Origin: Cylicocyclus nassatus
Lineage: Eukaryota > Nematoda > Chromadorea > Rhabditida > Strongylidae
Direction: 5' to 3'
Length of the DNA stretch: 64,000 nt
Assembly: GCA_958299035.1 (NCBI GenBank)
Contig: CATQJL010000112.1
Span: 54,479,140-54,543,139 of the forward strand
Of this stretch, positions 31,776 through 46,700 are shown piece by piece (positions within the stretch are counted from its first letter, which is position 1; each line of letters opens with the position of its first letter). The notes beneath the pieces are model-generated. The model worked only from the letters and a program-made list of their open reading frames with translations, was not told the DNA's origin and did not search any database. The translations under genes and the position numbers were made by a program.

Positions 31776-34700
31776 CTGCCAGCACCAGTCTTGTTATGAG
31801 TATGCATGTGTTCGCGCTGCTGTCGATATTTCTCTCTAACCTCTCCACACATTCAGCGGAATGCTGAGGACGATGGGAAGTTTTTCATGATGAGTAATAA
31901 ACGATCTCCGGTGAATCAGCTCAGCAACAAAACGAGTCGTTATTATAGGAGCCGTCATCGTTCTGATGCACAAAATACATAAAAGTATCTGACTGCTCAA
32001 AAATGGCGTTGAAAAGGCACACTGATTGCAGTCCAACATTCTTCGGAGTTACGTCTGTGCGAGTATTTAGTCAAGGCATTAGAAGAAACCAGCCCACTTG
32101 AAAGTTGAAGTGCAGTGATTGTAGAGACTGATGTGAGATGTGATGATTTAAGCCAAAACGGTTAAAAAAGGTAATGCTTCAAAATAGCGCTGATTCGATT
32201 GCATTCTTTCAAACTTTATTTTCACGAGCTTTGTAATCAATCCGTTACATAAATAAGCCACTGACCCTTTCTTCTACATTTACAGCTTCTTCATGAGAAG
32301 CGACTCCAAAGTCAGGACTTTAGGAGTGAAGGTGTAGTCACTTGGGGAATTCATACGCCTCCTTGAACGCTTCCCCCTTCAAATATCTAACAGCACCTAA
32401 GACTAGATTTAGGTAAAAATTTGAGTTACAGTGAGAAATTGAACAGCTGTTGTATGAAATGTGTTCTGGCCGCGATTTACGCCGAATTAGGTAGTCCGGA
32501 AATTAATGCAACCTCGCGCTATTACCGCGGAAAAGGTATATGAATGTACAAAACATATTATCCGATAAAGCAAAAAAGCTAAAAAGATTGCATTTGAACA
32601 ATGGCAAAAAGTTCGACCCATGTAAAGTTTGGAGTATATTTCAGATTATTTTGGCAAGAGCATGCCAATTTTTGTTTTCTCGACTTGTAGCCATTGTAAG
32701 ACTCTAAGAACTATATACATATGGATGTCTAATGTGGAATTGTATACGTGAACAATATGAAAATTTGCACGGGTTTTTTTGGGGGGGGGGGGTGACAAAC
32801 ATATAGAATACTTGGATTTTGTTCCACACTTTAAGTGAGTCAAGCTTTTTGTAACTAGATGCCATCCAATACAGCCTGCTTTTCTCTAGAATATATTTTT
32901 CACATTTTTATGACTATACTGCCGCAACAGCGCGTAAGGAATCAGCGTTAATTTCCGGATAACCTGATAGAAGTCAAACGAAGATAAATCGATGCAAGTA
33001 CTTCAGTACTTGCACTTTGACGGGTTCTAATTCCATAGATGTACATGCGTCAGCACTTGAAGTGGTCCTCTTATTCTATCAGCAAAGACATGCAGAACTA
33101 CTATGCCTTCATGACACAGATTCTGAGACTGAATCAAACGAAGAAAAACTCACGAATAGAATCGACGTCACACGAATCTTGCCGAGGTGTACCAGTGAAC
33201 ATACTGGAGACTCCCTGAAACGGCATGAGATGAGCTCAACAGAACAACTCACTCAACAATGCATAGTCTCAAAAATATGGGCTGGTCATAAGCTCGTAAA
33301 AACGCGTGATTGGTCTGGCCTTAGCTGTTGCAGTAAACAACTAACAATATCGAGTTTTCAACAATGCATGCTAATATCCGTGCGCATCCAATAAGCTTTT
33401 CATAGACTGGATTTCAAAATAATCCGTAATAGTTTGCAAGGTATTATGAAATTATTATACGTGTTGCTAGCTATGGTATATCCACAAATCCTATTCACAT
33501 ATTTATATTTTACACTAGTTTCTCCACTCAGCAAAAATTTACGGCCTTTTTCGTGCCAGTTAACTTGTGATAGTGTAAAAGGAGATAATTGCAGCAAAGT
33601 TGTTTATTCAAAGATTAGGTGACGAATATGTGGCCAAGAATGTCAGAAAACTGAATATAAACATTACTTATCTTGGTATTCGGAATGACTGGATTAACAG
33701 TTGTGTATAGCCCACATAATATTCATTTTAGTTGTTCCAATATCTTTTCCCCCACCACTATGTTTCTGATAGAGCTAATTCGAAAAGCTTGGGGAAAAAT
33801 ACACGAAGTTCAACAGTGGGAAGGTAAGGAAAGTGCTGTAGAATCACTGTTAAATAGGAATTTCTGGGGATATCAATCTGATAACCAAATCCAACAGAGC
33901 TAAATGGACAGCTGATTAGGCATTGGTTAAAATCGACTTCTCAACCTTAGTCTTCTCAATCAAATACATCCAAAAACTGCTGTCTAGAACAACCAGAAGA
34001 CGAATTTTAAAACTTTTGAGATACCTCTGTTATTAGGAACTGCAGGAGGATATCTGCACTCAATCCAAACAGCTCTTCCCAATGATAAAGATTATTAGCC
34101 TTAATCACGCGTTTATAGATCTTTACTTTAGCACAACGCAGCTGCACGAAAGAGTCCCCCTACCGCTTTTGGCCCTTTTTGTACAGTGAGGTTTGTGCGT
34201 CATCTTTTCAGACATAGCTCAAATGACCTTTTCAAGAGCTTCTGAATGATGTACAGCTAGCATAGGGCCTCTCTAGACTCGCGGAAACCATCAAACTCGA
34301 GTTGAAAAGTCCAAGCTTTGGCGGACTCATATTTAGGTGGTCCTATCTAAAAAATTTGGGAGAGGTATCAAATAGAGATTACTGATTTTGATGATAAAGA
34401 AATTCGTTCCTTGCTCATCCTACCTGAACAAAGAATATCTTTTACCTGCTCAGGTACTAATGCTTCGATAGCTGCTTTTTCACGTGGCCGAATTTTGAAA
34501 TTCGCATAAGATATTACACATTTTATTAATTTACTCAACTACCTTTTAGCAAAAATGAACGAATAAAGAAGTCCAACTTCCAATGGTCAATACTTAGCGT
34601 CTGTGCTGTCAGCGCTGACACTAGAGGAAATGGACAAGGCTGCAAAAATTGTTTACCCTTAGTACATGTGCAGTCAAAAAACTTATTGTGTTCTTACAGG

Positions 34701-37700
34701 ATCTGTTTGCACTTTCATCTAGCCCCATTTCTCAAGACGCTCCCCTATCACAAGGTGCAACTCCTTAGCAAGGTATAAGCCAACACCTTTTGTAACATTT
34801 GCAGCAAAACTTCCAGATTGGCAACAAACTCTGCAACTTATTCATCACCTTTTCTTCCAGTTTGGCGCACTAATATCCTGCCTGTAAGGGTCACAAGAAG
34901 TAGGCAATTCAAGAGCTAAATTACAGATTTGACGAATTCAGATGAAATTCGATCAAGGGGGGGGGGGAGGGGGGAGTATTCGACATGCAGACTATGATAA
35001 TGATCTCATTTCCGTAGGCCTTTACAAAGTTTGGTTGATCCAAGGTAACTAGGAAGTCAACATCTACCAACACTTTGTCTACAATTTCGGCTCCTGCGTC
35101 TGATTCAGGTCGTACATGGCTCATAGGCACGGTCAAAAAACTTCGTCATCCATTCGTCATTCCAGGGTCTTTTTGTCCCTGACGTCCAGTTATGAAGCTC
35201 AAAATGCCCCCCCCCCCCCAAAACCAATTTCTAAAAACCCCTATTCTGAGGGCACAGACAATTTTCAGTACTTGGGTGGGTGTGGCTCGGTAGCATTTTG
35301 CGGGTTCCAGGCATTCAGAGATAACATTGAAGGATCGGATCAACGCGATGCCCTTTCCTGGGTTATACATTTACGCTAATCGGAGGGGCTTAGATTTTGC
35401 CTAGACGCTGCCTTTAATTTTTGCTATGAAACCTGCGAACCTCGATTTTCATCATTTTTCGGAGAATAGAGAGAGTGAATTTTATACACTTTGCCCTAGA
35501 AAACAAACAGTTTGGAATATTTGTAGCTCACACCACAGCACATGATGCCAAACTTTGAGTTTTCCATTTAAAAAAGATTAGCAATGGAAAAACGCAAAGC
35601 TTAGCTGTCAATCTAATATTTCCAACTACAAGCTAGAATGATCTCTGTTCTCGCTTATCATTATAAAGGAAAACTATATATCTTGCGCAGAGTTACAGCG
35701 TGCCTAAGTTTCGACTTGGGACACTCATTATAACTCTTTTAGAGCAATCTTACCTTCAAGAATGAGCTGTTGTTTCGAGGCGGTTCAGGAAGGTCACATG
35801 CAACGAAGAGATCGCCTAACGACTCGGCAGCTTGGTCCGCTAGCTCAGAACATATCGTATATTTTTCAACCTGAATGGGAAATTCAGCAAATATAATATG
35901 CAAGCAGGATGGCGCTCACCTCTGATGGGCTTGCCATGTAGATTCCCAAACCATGTTCTGAGAATGACATTCTCTGGCATATCCTGCAAAGATCATACTT
36001 AGATGGATCTTTAGAAAAGAGTCCAACCCAGCACAAAGACAACCCCGGAATGGACCGAGTAACCATTCCATTCAGCCTAGCTTTAACAATGAACTACACA
36101 ACAGAAAAAAATTTTAGCATCTTATCAGTATGGCAGGATGCAAAACTTACACATCGTCAATTTCGACTGAATGGGGTAAGAAGGGTGATTGATGAAGTAC
36201 CCGCAGCGATGGCAATGATAGAACAACCATCTGTAACCTCGACTCTTATTGTAAGTTTGGAATGAAAAGGAGAAAACCTACCTTTCCGTCGGCTGCCAAG
36301 CACATCAGTACAGGATAACCTCGAACATGACTAGCTTGAGCCTGGTAAAAGAAAGGAATATATTACTAGAAAGATAGATAGAAGAACTACGATACCTTGA
36401 CCAAAGGGATTTCATCACATTTGTAAGCGAAGAGTTGGCTGAATAGTGGCAGCGCTATTGCTTTCACCTCATATTCGGCGACAACGATCAAGGTCTGAAA
36501 ACATTTCATTTCCGCGGATTTTTCAAAGACTAGGTTGAAATCAAAATCTTTATGATACGGTTTATTCACATTTCTGTAGATGTTCATGGAGAGTAAAGCG
36601 TACATGTTCTATGACACGCGTAACAGTCAATTAAGCTCCTTTTGGCAGCCTATTTTTACATTTAAAAAAGGGTGCACTTGCGGGGCACCAAAAAAACAAC
36701 TATCGAGTATTCGACGGGATTCCCTTTCAACGACAGCTTTTTCCTCTTTATGCTTCTTATATGACGTTATATTCTTAGTTATTTCTTGTTCGCTCCTCTC
36801 TCCCCCCATCTAGAAGTCCAGCTACCCGGTCACAACTTTGTGCTCAAGAAACCCCGTAACTTTTTGATGAAGGTAAGTTTAGTTCGCAAAAAAGACCATT
36901 GATAAACGCCTTAAGATGGAGTAGGGAATAAATAAATCCCCAAAATAACAATTGAATTTGAATTCAAGGGCATTGCTAAAGCGTTCTACCGGATAAATTT
37001 CCTAGCAATCCACTGTTTCCTCTCTGCTCGTCTGACGCAAATGGTAAATTTCATACGCTGTAAGAAAAATGCTTTGCAGCTTCGTTTTGTTCCAACCTAT
37101 TTTGGAAATTTGCATATTTGCCCAGGTCTTTCAGAATGGACCCGAACAGTACCGTCCAAAACAAAAGGACACAATTACGGAGTTCAGCACTTGACTTTTC
37201 GGCTTGTAGAACAGTCGTTCCCTGCAACAAGCTATGAATGATACTCACTTGAGATATTTCTTCATTTATCTCGACTGACATCGAGTACGTAGGCGCCAAA
37301 CTCGATTTAGTTAATACCTACAAAAAAGCGCATAAATAGAAAAATTTCCAACAAAGAAAGAAACACCTACCCGATTACTAATCGACTTCTCAGGCGTGCC
37401 AGAGTCCTTGCTCTCTTTGCTTGTTTCCCTATACGGTTCGGCACCACCGGACATAAGACAAAATGAGTGATCCATAAATGTTTGATAAATAATTTGGCCT
37501 TTCATCTTCACAACCGTGCCTAAACCATGTTCATTATCGGCTAATGAAATACTTTAGCACTGCAGGCTATTCAGTGTAGGTAAAACAGAAACACGATAAT
37601 CTTGCACCGTAAACGGTAACTTAATTTAATGCAATATCCAAACTACGGTATGTGATTGACGTGAACTGTTCGCAACACATTCGCTAGCTTCTAAGCTACG

Positions 37701-40700
37701 GTTATGGTTACTAAGATCCTACAACTGTACATGCTTTTTAACAATCCGATACTAAGCGCTTTTTCGGCAATAATTAAGGGCCTGTAGCACATAGGTTCAG
37801 GTTTTGTTGAAAGAAAACTGCGGGTTACTTCTGAAAGCTGGGGAAGGAAAAGTGCTCTAAAGACACCTTCCTGCCAAAATCGGGAGTGGTGAGATTTCGA
37901 TGCTTACAATAGCGGGCTCTAATCAGATAATCGTCCAAGTTCCGCTGCAAAAGATGGATTGCGAGGCGAGGGAATCGCTCCAAAAATACAAGTGACTGAT
38001 GCAGCTCCGCCCACCAACGTTGATGGTCTGGAAGAACCAAGTCCAAATTGGGCCTCAATGTATATAAATCGTGAACCAGTCCTTCATTATGATTAAAAGA
38101 TTTTCGACTTTTCTACCTATCAAACACTTTTAAACGTTATCTTCAGACCATTCACGTTGATATGCGATGTCCACCATCGCCGCCTCTACATTCTGGAGCA
38201 ATTCCAGCGGTTCGGCGACTACCTAACTGAGGGCCCCACTAATGTTTATCGTAAAAATCTCATGGCCCTAGAATTTGCAAGAACGGTGTCTACAACAAAG
38301 GGATGTGCGAATGAAAGCAGTACTGCTGAGCCATTTAGCAAACAATGAGCAATTTCTTTTGCAAAATTGAGGAAAACTCAGAAAGTCTAAGCTTTCCCCT
38401 GAAAACACCGATTTGATCTGGAAGCTCAAGATTCGGTAGCGCGTGTTTGCCACAATTTAGGGAAAAGAAAACAAAGGAAAAGTACGTTTGCTACAATGTC
38501 TCAAACACCATGGTGAAAACCATATATCGCGAAAGAGGATTCGAAAAAAAGGTAGATGAAAAAGCAAATGTTATATGTCCTCTTGATTTTGGGCAGAAAG
38601 GAAACGGCAGAGAAACGAGTGGTGATAATTTTTATATTCACCCCTCAAAAGAAGAACGATTATGTTCAGAAAAGTCATTCTTAATGGTTCCAATTACCAG
38701 AAACGCAAAAAGAAAGCTGGAGGGTGTATCAAAAACTTTTATCTTTTTTCGTGTAAAACTCACTGTCCAATAAGAAAAAACACTTCCACTGACAAAAAAA
38801 TTTTACTCAGCGCATTGTGACCAGAAAGGGTTCTGTGGAAAACAGAACAAAGTAATGAAGCATGCACCACGCCAAACATAAACTGAAACTAGCAGAACAG
38901 AAAGGAAATATTACAACATGGGTCTAAAAAGCACACATACCTTTCACAACCGCCTGGATTTTTGTCGCGGCTAAATGACAGAGACAGTAAAGTTTAAATA
39001 AAAAAGAAGGTGGAAAGCACATAGACAATGAAGACACTATTTTTAAGATTGCAAGTGACCAAAGAGTCCCGAAAACATCCCAAGATAGTGAGGATAAAGC
39101 ACACAGGTATAGAAAAGCAAAAGCACTCGAAGCACAGTGACCGAGAGGTTATTGTAAGCTTGAGAGAAGTCAAAGGGTTAGTGAAGCACACCATTTACAA
39201 CGCGCTACAAAAGCAGTGTCAATTTTTAGCGGAGAGTTAGCGCAAAGGTTTAACATTAATAGCAACTTACTTCCTTCAGCAGCTGAAATACAGGACATTA
39301 TATGTGAAGGGGATAAACTTACTGAACCACTTCCTACTTAGCCAAAAAAATTTGTAAAAGCTGACCTGAAGGTGCTATAACAACCGTAGATATGAGTCGA
39401 TCCTGAGGAAGAATCAAATTCAACGCAATCGAAGCACCCGCACTTGTTCCTACCCATAAGCATGGAGATGTACGAGTATCTGAAATCACTCAAATATAGT
39501 GAAATATGCAAGTTTTCAAAACTAACCGTTTCTCCGAGAATATGATTGTATGAATGTAAGCGATGATACAAATTCTGGTGTTCCTAAAGTCAGTTTATCC
39601 AGACTTTGCGAGGAAAGCGATGGTGATGGTCCCGCTCCACTGTTTCGTGCAGTAGGGGAATCACGAGGGGTGTCAACTGAAAACAGCAACATAATCATGT
39701 AACATTCACACTTTCTTGAATCACAACACACCAAGACTGTACACCACAACGCAAATCTACTACAGATAGATTAAGAAGGCATTTCAAGATGACAATCCAA
39801 TGGAAGTCTCAAAAAGTTTTTGTTTACGTTTTATTGCTGAAGTACTTAGTAAGGTCAACTATGATCTGGCTTAAAGGCAGTAAGTCGGCAGAATGAGACC
39901 CGTGGCAAAACATGGTCACAGGGTAGGAGCCCCATAATGGAACCTATGGGCTAAAGTTTGATCTTTCTGCCACTTCTAACCCCCGAAATTTCAAAGCGAA
40001 AGCAGCGCCCATCTCCTGTCCTCTCCTATCCCGCCCACCCCATGGACGAGTGACTTCCGCGGCCAGAGCGCCAGCCGCAATGCTATAAGCATGAGGTCCC
40101 GCAACGACTCTGCGTCTTCGCCATGACGGGCTTCGCGTTCACTCGTCCATGTGGTGGGCGGGTTCGAAGAGGACAGGAGATGAGCGCTGCTTTCACTTTA
40201 AAATTTCGGGGTTAGAAGTGGCAGAGAACGATCGAAATTTGGCCCATAGGTTCCATTATGGGGCCCCTACCCTGTGACCTTGTTTTGCCACGGGTCTTAT
40301 TCTGCCGATCTACTGCCTTTAAAGGCAGCGGCTCGACAGATTGACCTACCTCAGATTTTGACACAGATGGATAGGAGGCCCTCCAAGTGAACCAAAACAG
40401 CAACTCCGCTCGAAAATGTGAACTCTGCAAACCACGGGAGCGGCCCAAGCGCCGCTCCCCTTCCTCCTTTCGCTCCCCTAACACCTTGTTCGGACGAGTA
40501 TTCTCCGCTAGATGGCGCGGAACCCCCCAACCGCTTTCCCGTATTGTGCATGCTATACAAAGCCAAAATTAGGCAGCAGGGTCTTCGTGCCAGGGCCTCC
40601 CGACTCCTTTGAAAATTCTCGTCCGAGCTGCCTTTTGGAAATTGAAAAAAAACGCCCCGAAAAGGCCTTTTCACCCCTTTTAAAGCTCAGGTTCGGAATC

Positions 40701-43700
40701 TACGGGTCGAGAAGGCTCAAAACATGCAAAAAGATGGAAATGCAAAATCTGCCGGGACGCTGCCTTTAACCGAATAAATCAATTCACAGCCGTCCATCCC
40801 GACTTGGTTAGTAAAATTTTGATGCAACGGCCCAGGTCCCACTGCAAAAGCTGAATATCAAAGCAGGAAAATCGCTCCAGAAGCTAGATGCAGCCAAGGT
40901 CGCCACGCCCATCAACATGGTTGGTCGAAAGATTTTGAACCCGAAAGCAGGTTCAGGGTATATAGATATGTCGAAAACCTGCTTTTACAGCAAAACGCGG
41001 GTTTTCAACAATCACTAGGCACACTGAGGCACCGTTTCGCTCAATTCCTCAAACCAACCACGTTAATAGGCGGGGCGACCTCTGCGCTTCTATTGCAAAC
41101 AATATTCTCTCCTCATTCAACTTTTGCATCAGAACGCAATCAGTTACTAGATCTCGCCAATGTATCGCATCAAAATCTCACCAACTTCAGATTTGAGTGG
41201 ATGGTGTCTTCAACGAATAAGGAGAACTTGCTACTTCAGCATTTATCTACCTTCAGTTTCAAAATTAGCGAGATTACGCCATGAAACTCAGTGAATCTCC
41301 CCGACGATCGCCCTCTCTCTAGACGACGGTTATGGGCGATAGAAACTATAATTTATGACGCTACGCCCAAAGCGATGGTCCGAAATGATGTCATAGACTA
41401 ACAACATTTTTGGAGTCAACAAAATGAATGGCTTTTGGGACTTCCATCAGATTATAAATAACAGTGAAATCGATTAAGTTGTGTGGATCGGTCTGAACAA
41501 AAAATCACTATCATGTGCACAGTAATACATTACAATGCTACCCTATCTGCTTCTTGTTCGTAAAAATTAATACGCAAAAATTAGTCTCGATACCTCATGT
41601 AAGCGGATAGCCGCAAACCCAAATCTTCAACCTCGCGCTGGAGTATAAACTAAAAAGCGATGCCCAACGAAGATCCGAGAGGGGATAATGACAAACATAA
41701 AATTTCAATCAAATCTCTCCAAGTTGTTGACAGAGAAACTCCTTGAAAGACAGTGAAGTTTGAGCACAACAACAACAATCTTCACAGTCAAAGCACCACA
41801 ATCCCAGACAACATCAGCGAACCAAGATGCACGGCACACATCACACATCTTGCTGTTTTTAGCAAGCCTATGCGTATGATACCTCTAGAATTTCCACCAT
41901 TGCACTGTTCATTCGCTGTAACCGCCATCGAATACGCTTTGAAGAGTTCTCGACGGCGATCGGACTTCTGGCGATTTTCCGTATTCAGTCGCGTCAACTG
42001 ATTTCTCTCAGCTAATGGTGACTGTAAGCGAGAATGAGAGTGAAAGAGATTGAGACTTAGAGATGAAAGTCAAAATATCGTTTAAGGTTGGACTCTCAGA
42101 CTGCACTTGAGCTCAAAGAGGTTGCTGGTAACAGCAGACACTATTCGGGGGAAGGAATGGGAAGAAGAGGGGAAACTAGAGGAAAAAAATAACATTACCT
42201 ACGGATAAAGGTTTCAAAGATCGAAACCCATGGAGTCTAGCAACCTTTCCCATGAAAATCTAGCAAACATTTATCTGACAATAAGAATTACGTCGAATGA
42301 AATTTTCTGTATTAAATCCGATAAATTCCCATGTACCCATTAGAAACGGCATCACATTGCATTTCGTTCACAAAGCTATACAAGTAGAACCTCTCCCTAA
42401 GCTCAAGTGCAGAATTCTGGCTTTATCACAATGAGAATAAGTCAGATGAATGAGGAAAACGAAAAGTGGAGAAAAGGGTGATGCAAGATAGTCAATGTGA
42501 AAAATTGCAAGAAAATGAAAGAAAAAAAACCAAAAAGACTAGAAAAACCCCTTAGTGTGCAGACTCCACCACAACTTACATGTATAAAAAACACCAATGG
42601 AACAAAAACCTGCGAACACAACATACACTAACCTTCTTCATCAGTTTTGTGTGAATTGTGGAACGACAGGCTTCGCGTCACCTTTGCCGTCTTCTTCGTG
42701 AGTCGTTTCATAAGGCCTGCTCCACCTCCTGCATGGCGATCGGATTTGCATCGCTGTACTTTTGCATGCTCTGCTTGAAGAGCATTTTCTGCGTGATCTA
42801 AGTCCGGCCGATCCGGATGATCGCTTCGCGGTTCTTGATATCGCTCACGTAAAGACGTCGGAAAATCGGTAGTGTTGCGTCGAAATAGTGACATAACGTT
42901 AGCACTGGATGGTTTAGTTGATGACTGTGATTTATGCGGTGACATAGAATCTTTGCTCGTTATCGTTCGATCGTCATCTTCATCGTCTTCGTTGATGTCT
43001 TGCTGTAAACTTCACACACCCACCATGACAACCACCGACAAACAGTAAGCAGTTAAGCTGCAAAGTCAAGAGTGATGGCCTAGGACCGAGCAGCCGATTC
43101 AACTTATGATTTGCCTAAGCTCAGCTAACCATGACCATTAGAGGCACCTTCCACTCAAAGTGAGGTCAAAGAGATTTCGTTTTATAAGGAAGAGACCCTA
43201 ACAAAGTAATCACCCGTCTCGCTGCAGGAGACAACCCCAGAAAGTATGAGAGGACACGCTGGCCCATCAACTTGGGTGATTTGATTACAAGTCCGAATTT
43301 GGGCTTCAAGGTAGACAGAGATGTCGCCGATTTAATGAGCGTATTGAAGGGCAGATCTATGACGAATCCAATTACACAAACCCAAGGTTGGACTTGTTAT
43401 CTTCCGAGCACCCAAGATGATGGATGGAGCCAGCGTGACCGCTTCCATCTTTCTATGCGGTTTCTCGTCTAATAAGTCATCTTCTGAGACTTGGGCGACT
43501 CACAACTGGTTATCCTGCTATTTAACATCAAAATAACAACACCCTCATTTCGAGTGGACGGTTCCTTTTAGTCTGCTTCAAGCATTTGGTTGCACTATTT
43601 GAATTCTGTCTACTAAATTCAGGCCTCAAAAAGCGACAGACCTGCCTAGAAACACAAACCGACCGCAAATGATCATAGCCATACAGGAGCGAAAAGCGTC

Positions 43701-46700
43701 TCAAGTAAAACTTGCACACAAAAGCGGTTTCTCGTCTAATAAGTCCAGGGGCTGTAAAAGCGTCGAATTGTTATAAGCTAAACTGCAACAGACAGAAAAG
43801 ATCCACAAAAACAATGATATATTGTCACTGGTCCATCACTCTTGACGGCAAGCCCTCGTAAAGTTTGGAAGATTTTTCACTAAACATGCGACCCGAAGAA
43901 TATAGAAAAAGTGGGGAAGAGCAGGGAGGCGAAACAGAAACGATGTCTGATGACATACCTCTATCGGGGAGGAAACTTCACTCATTTGCAATTGTATTGC
44001 AGGTGTAGGGTCAGAGCCATACAGCTCGGAAGTGGTCCACGCATAAATCAACGCACATTGGGCGATGTCCACTAGCGCGAGGCCATTGGTCATTCCTAAA
44101 TGATTGTAGAGCATCTTACAGAAAATTCAGTAAAGCAAAGACGTTACCCAGAGCTATGACACCGAAAGCTGAATTCAGAGCTGTTGCTGTGACAGAGTCG
44201 GCTTGAGAAGTGGAGGGCCATGGGACGAGGCAAGCCAATTCCGGCTAAATTGAACTTGATGGCTTTTGGAGGTGGTACAAGTCAGGCTATTATATATACG
44301 AAAAACTTTTCATGAAAAGGAATGAGAAACGAAGCTCCGAATGCGTAGTGTGATCTTTCAAAAACAAGTTTTTGCGTTTCCAGTCTTCCCGCTCATGAAA
44401 GAAAATAAGTCACTGCGGAGCTAATTATCCTCAATGTACACTACAATCTTTTGAAAAGCTTTCAATAAAATAACAAAGGAAACATCGCAGATGCTATATC
44501 TGAAATTCACTACGAAACCAAATACCTGATATCCTGCAGGACGCTTCACTGGCGCTCCGCGCACCTTGAAAGGCAGGATCTGTTCATCGCCCGACGCGTC
44601 GCTGGTGTCCGGACTATGTGTGGACTCCCTGCTCAACACCTAAAAATGTTCCAACATTTGCAGACTGCAGTATTGACTTGAAGAAAGGAAGCAAGCCGTG
44701 ATAGCAGGGGAGGATGCATAACAGAAGAAAGAAAAGAAACGTAGGATTGGTAAAGTCGAAAGATAAAGTCCATAGATTATAACTCGAGGTAAGGCCGCGG
44801 TGAAAATGAGATAGACAGCGAGAAATGATGACTTCCAAGATGCCGGAGTAGCTGCAATGTTAAATAGCTTTGAGAAGAACGAGACAAGCATATGGTATGA
44901 CCAGCAGAATAGCCAGCAACATATTAAAGCTTAGCATTTCAAGTATAACCTGACAGTCTCATACCTTCCTTTGTCTCCGCATTTCTTTGTTAACTGGTAG
45001 TGGTGCACGCTCTTCAGCGTTGCTTGAAGATGCTCCTAACAATGGTATTTGAACAACCTAAAAAAGCAGTAATTACAAGAATGACGATTTTTTTAAAGAT
45101 TGCTATCAATACGAGATTAAAGAGCAGATGTAAACTCTTTACAGAAAAGAAAGGAAGAGTGGGCCTAGTTTGCTAGAAACCGCAAAACTTGAAATTCCTC
45201 TACATTCTCCGCTCGCAAGTTCATTTCTGAGCAATGATTCTCTCACCGCAATCGTATTCATACTCTCGGCTTTTGTAAACCGGAACAAAGTGACCTGACC
45301 CGAAACACCAGCAACAAGCAATAGGCGTGACTAAAAAGATGTTCGTTGATTCAAGAATTGGACTGGATTTCATGGTACACAAACCTCAACACATAATTCT
45401 ATGGATTTCACAGCATGAGAGACTAGTTCGGATCCTTCCATCTCTTCGAGCCGCTCAAAATGAGGTGCAGTTTTCAGTCGGTAAAGAATTTGAAGATTTT
45501 CACCAGAGGCTTGCCAAAATCTAACCGTACCATCTTTGTGCCTGAAAGATTTGAGATTTCCTGAGAATTTTAGACATTCCTTATCGCGTGCTTATCAAAC
45601 AGTGCAATTTTGTCAGGGTAATTCGATCAAACGAGAAAAACTGAAAGTCGTAACGGTATCACTAACAACACGTAGCATACATAGTTATAACGGAAGTATA
45701 AGAAAGAAATAATATAGGTAAGACTAATGTTATTCGACTTACCCAGTGATGATTAATTCTTGATGGCCAGCTGCACACTCCCTTCCAACTCCGCCATTCA
45801 CAGGCCATGGCTATAATTCATAAGTGCTCGTAAAACTGATGGGATCCATAAACCTCTGAGACCTACCCTGTCACTGAAGCCTTTCTTCCTTTGCTTACAG
45901 CCTACAAGAGTTAGTGCACCAATTAGGTCGCTGGGGCAATCTGCATAATAGGCGACAGCGGTAATCTGAGCTTCATGCAAATCCATAGCATGCGGGGATT
46001 CGATACAGGGATACCTGTAATCGTTCGCTTCCTTCCAAGCAAGCTTCTTTGAGAAGAATACTTACCCTGATGTAATCAAATCAAACATCATTAACTCGCC
46101 CTTCAACAAAACAGCTAAAGCATGTGGTTGCTGTGGGCACGAAACAAAGGGAACCTCAAAAATGGAAATAGACGTATAAAAAAGCTGGTTGTAAAATGCA
46201 AACTAACTTGTGGCAATGTTACAAATGACAATATAGGATGATCCATTTCTAGAACGGTGGCGGATTTAGAAGGGCGTAAAAACGTTAGCGCAGGCATGGG
46301 TAAACCATCTTCGGTGGGCAAGCCTGAAATGAAGTTACGAATAAGACACAAAATCAACATAACAGTGGGTATCTGGGTACATTTGTCCAAAGAAGCATCT
46401 CATACCTCCGGAAAAAATAACTAAATGGTCGTTATCGTTGTTGTGCTTCCAATCAATCATGGTGATCGGTCGGCAAGGTCCTTGCCCATGTGGAAAAGAC
46501 TTCTGCTGCGGCTCACCTACAAATTTCAAAATTATCGACGCAACTGTCTCGCGCAGCAAAAGAACTTACTCGTCTTCTTCATATTGTACACGCATATCGA
46601 ACCATCAACATTACCTGTCATCACTAGCTTTCCATCATAATGCCAGCTAAAGCACGAAGAATCAGTCTAAGAACATACGTTTGCAAACTAACCAGAAACA

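Noticed and set aside
33017..33394. 125-codon plus-strand frame inside a tom-1 intron
   Set aside because: No splice partners or recognisable motif, and antisense to tom-1.
40212..40769. Pro/Arg-rich frames of 60-107 codons
   Set aside because: They lie wholly within TTAA elements and overlap in several frames.
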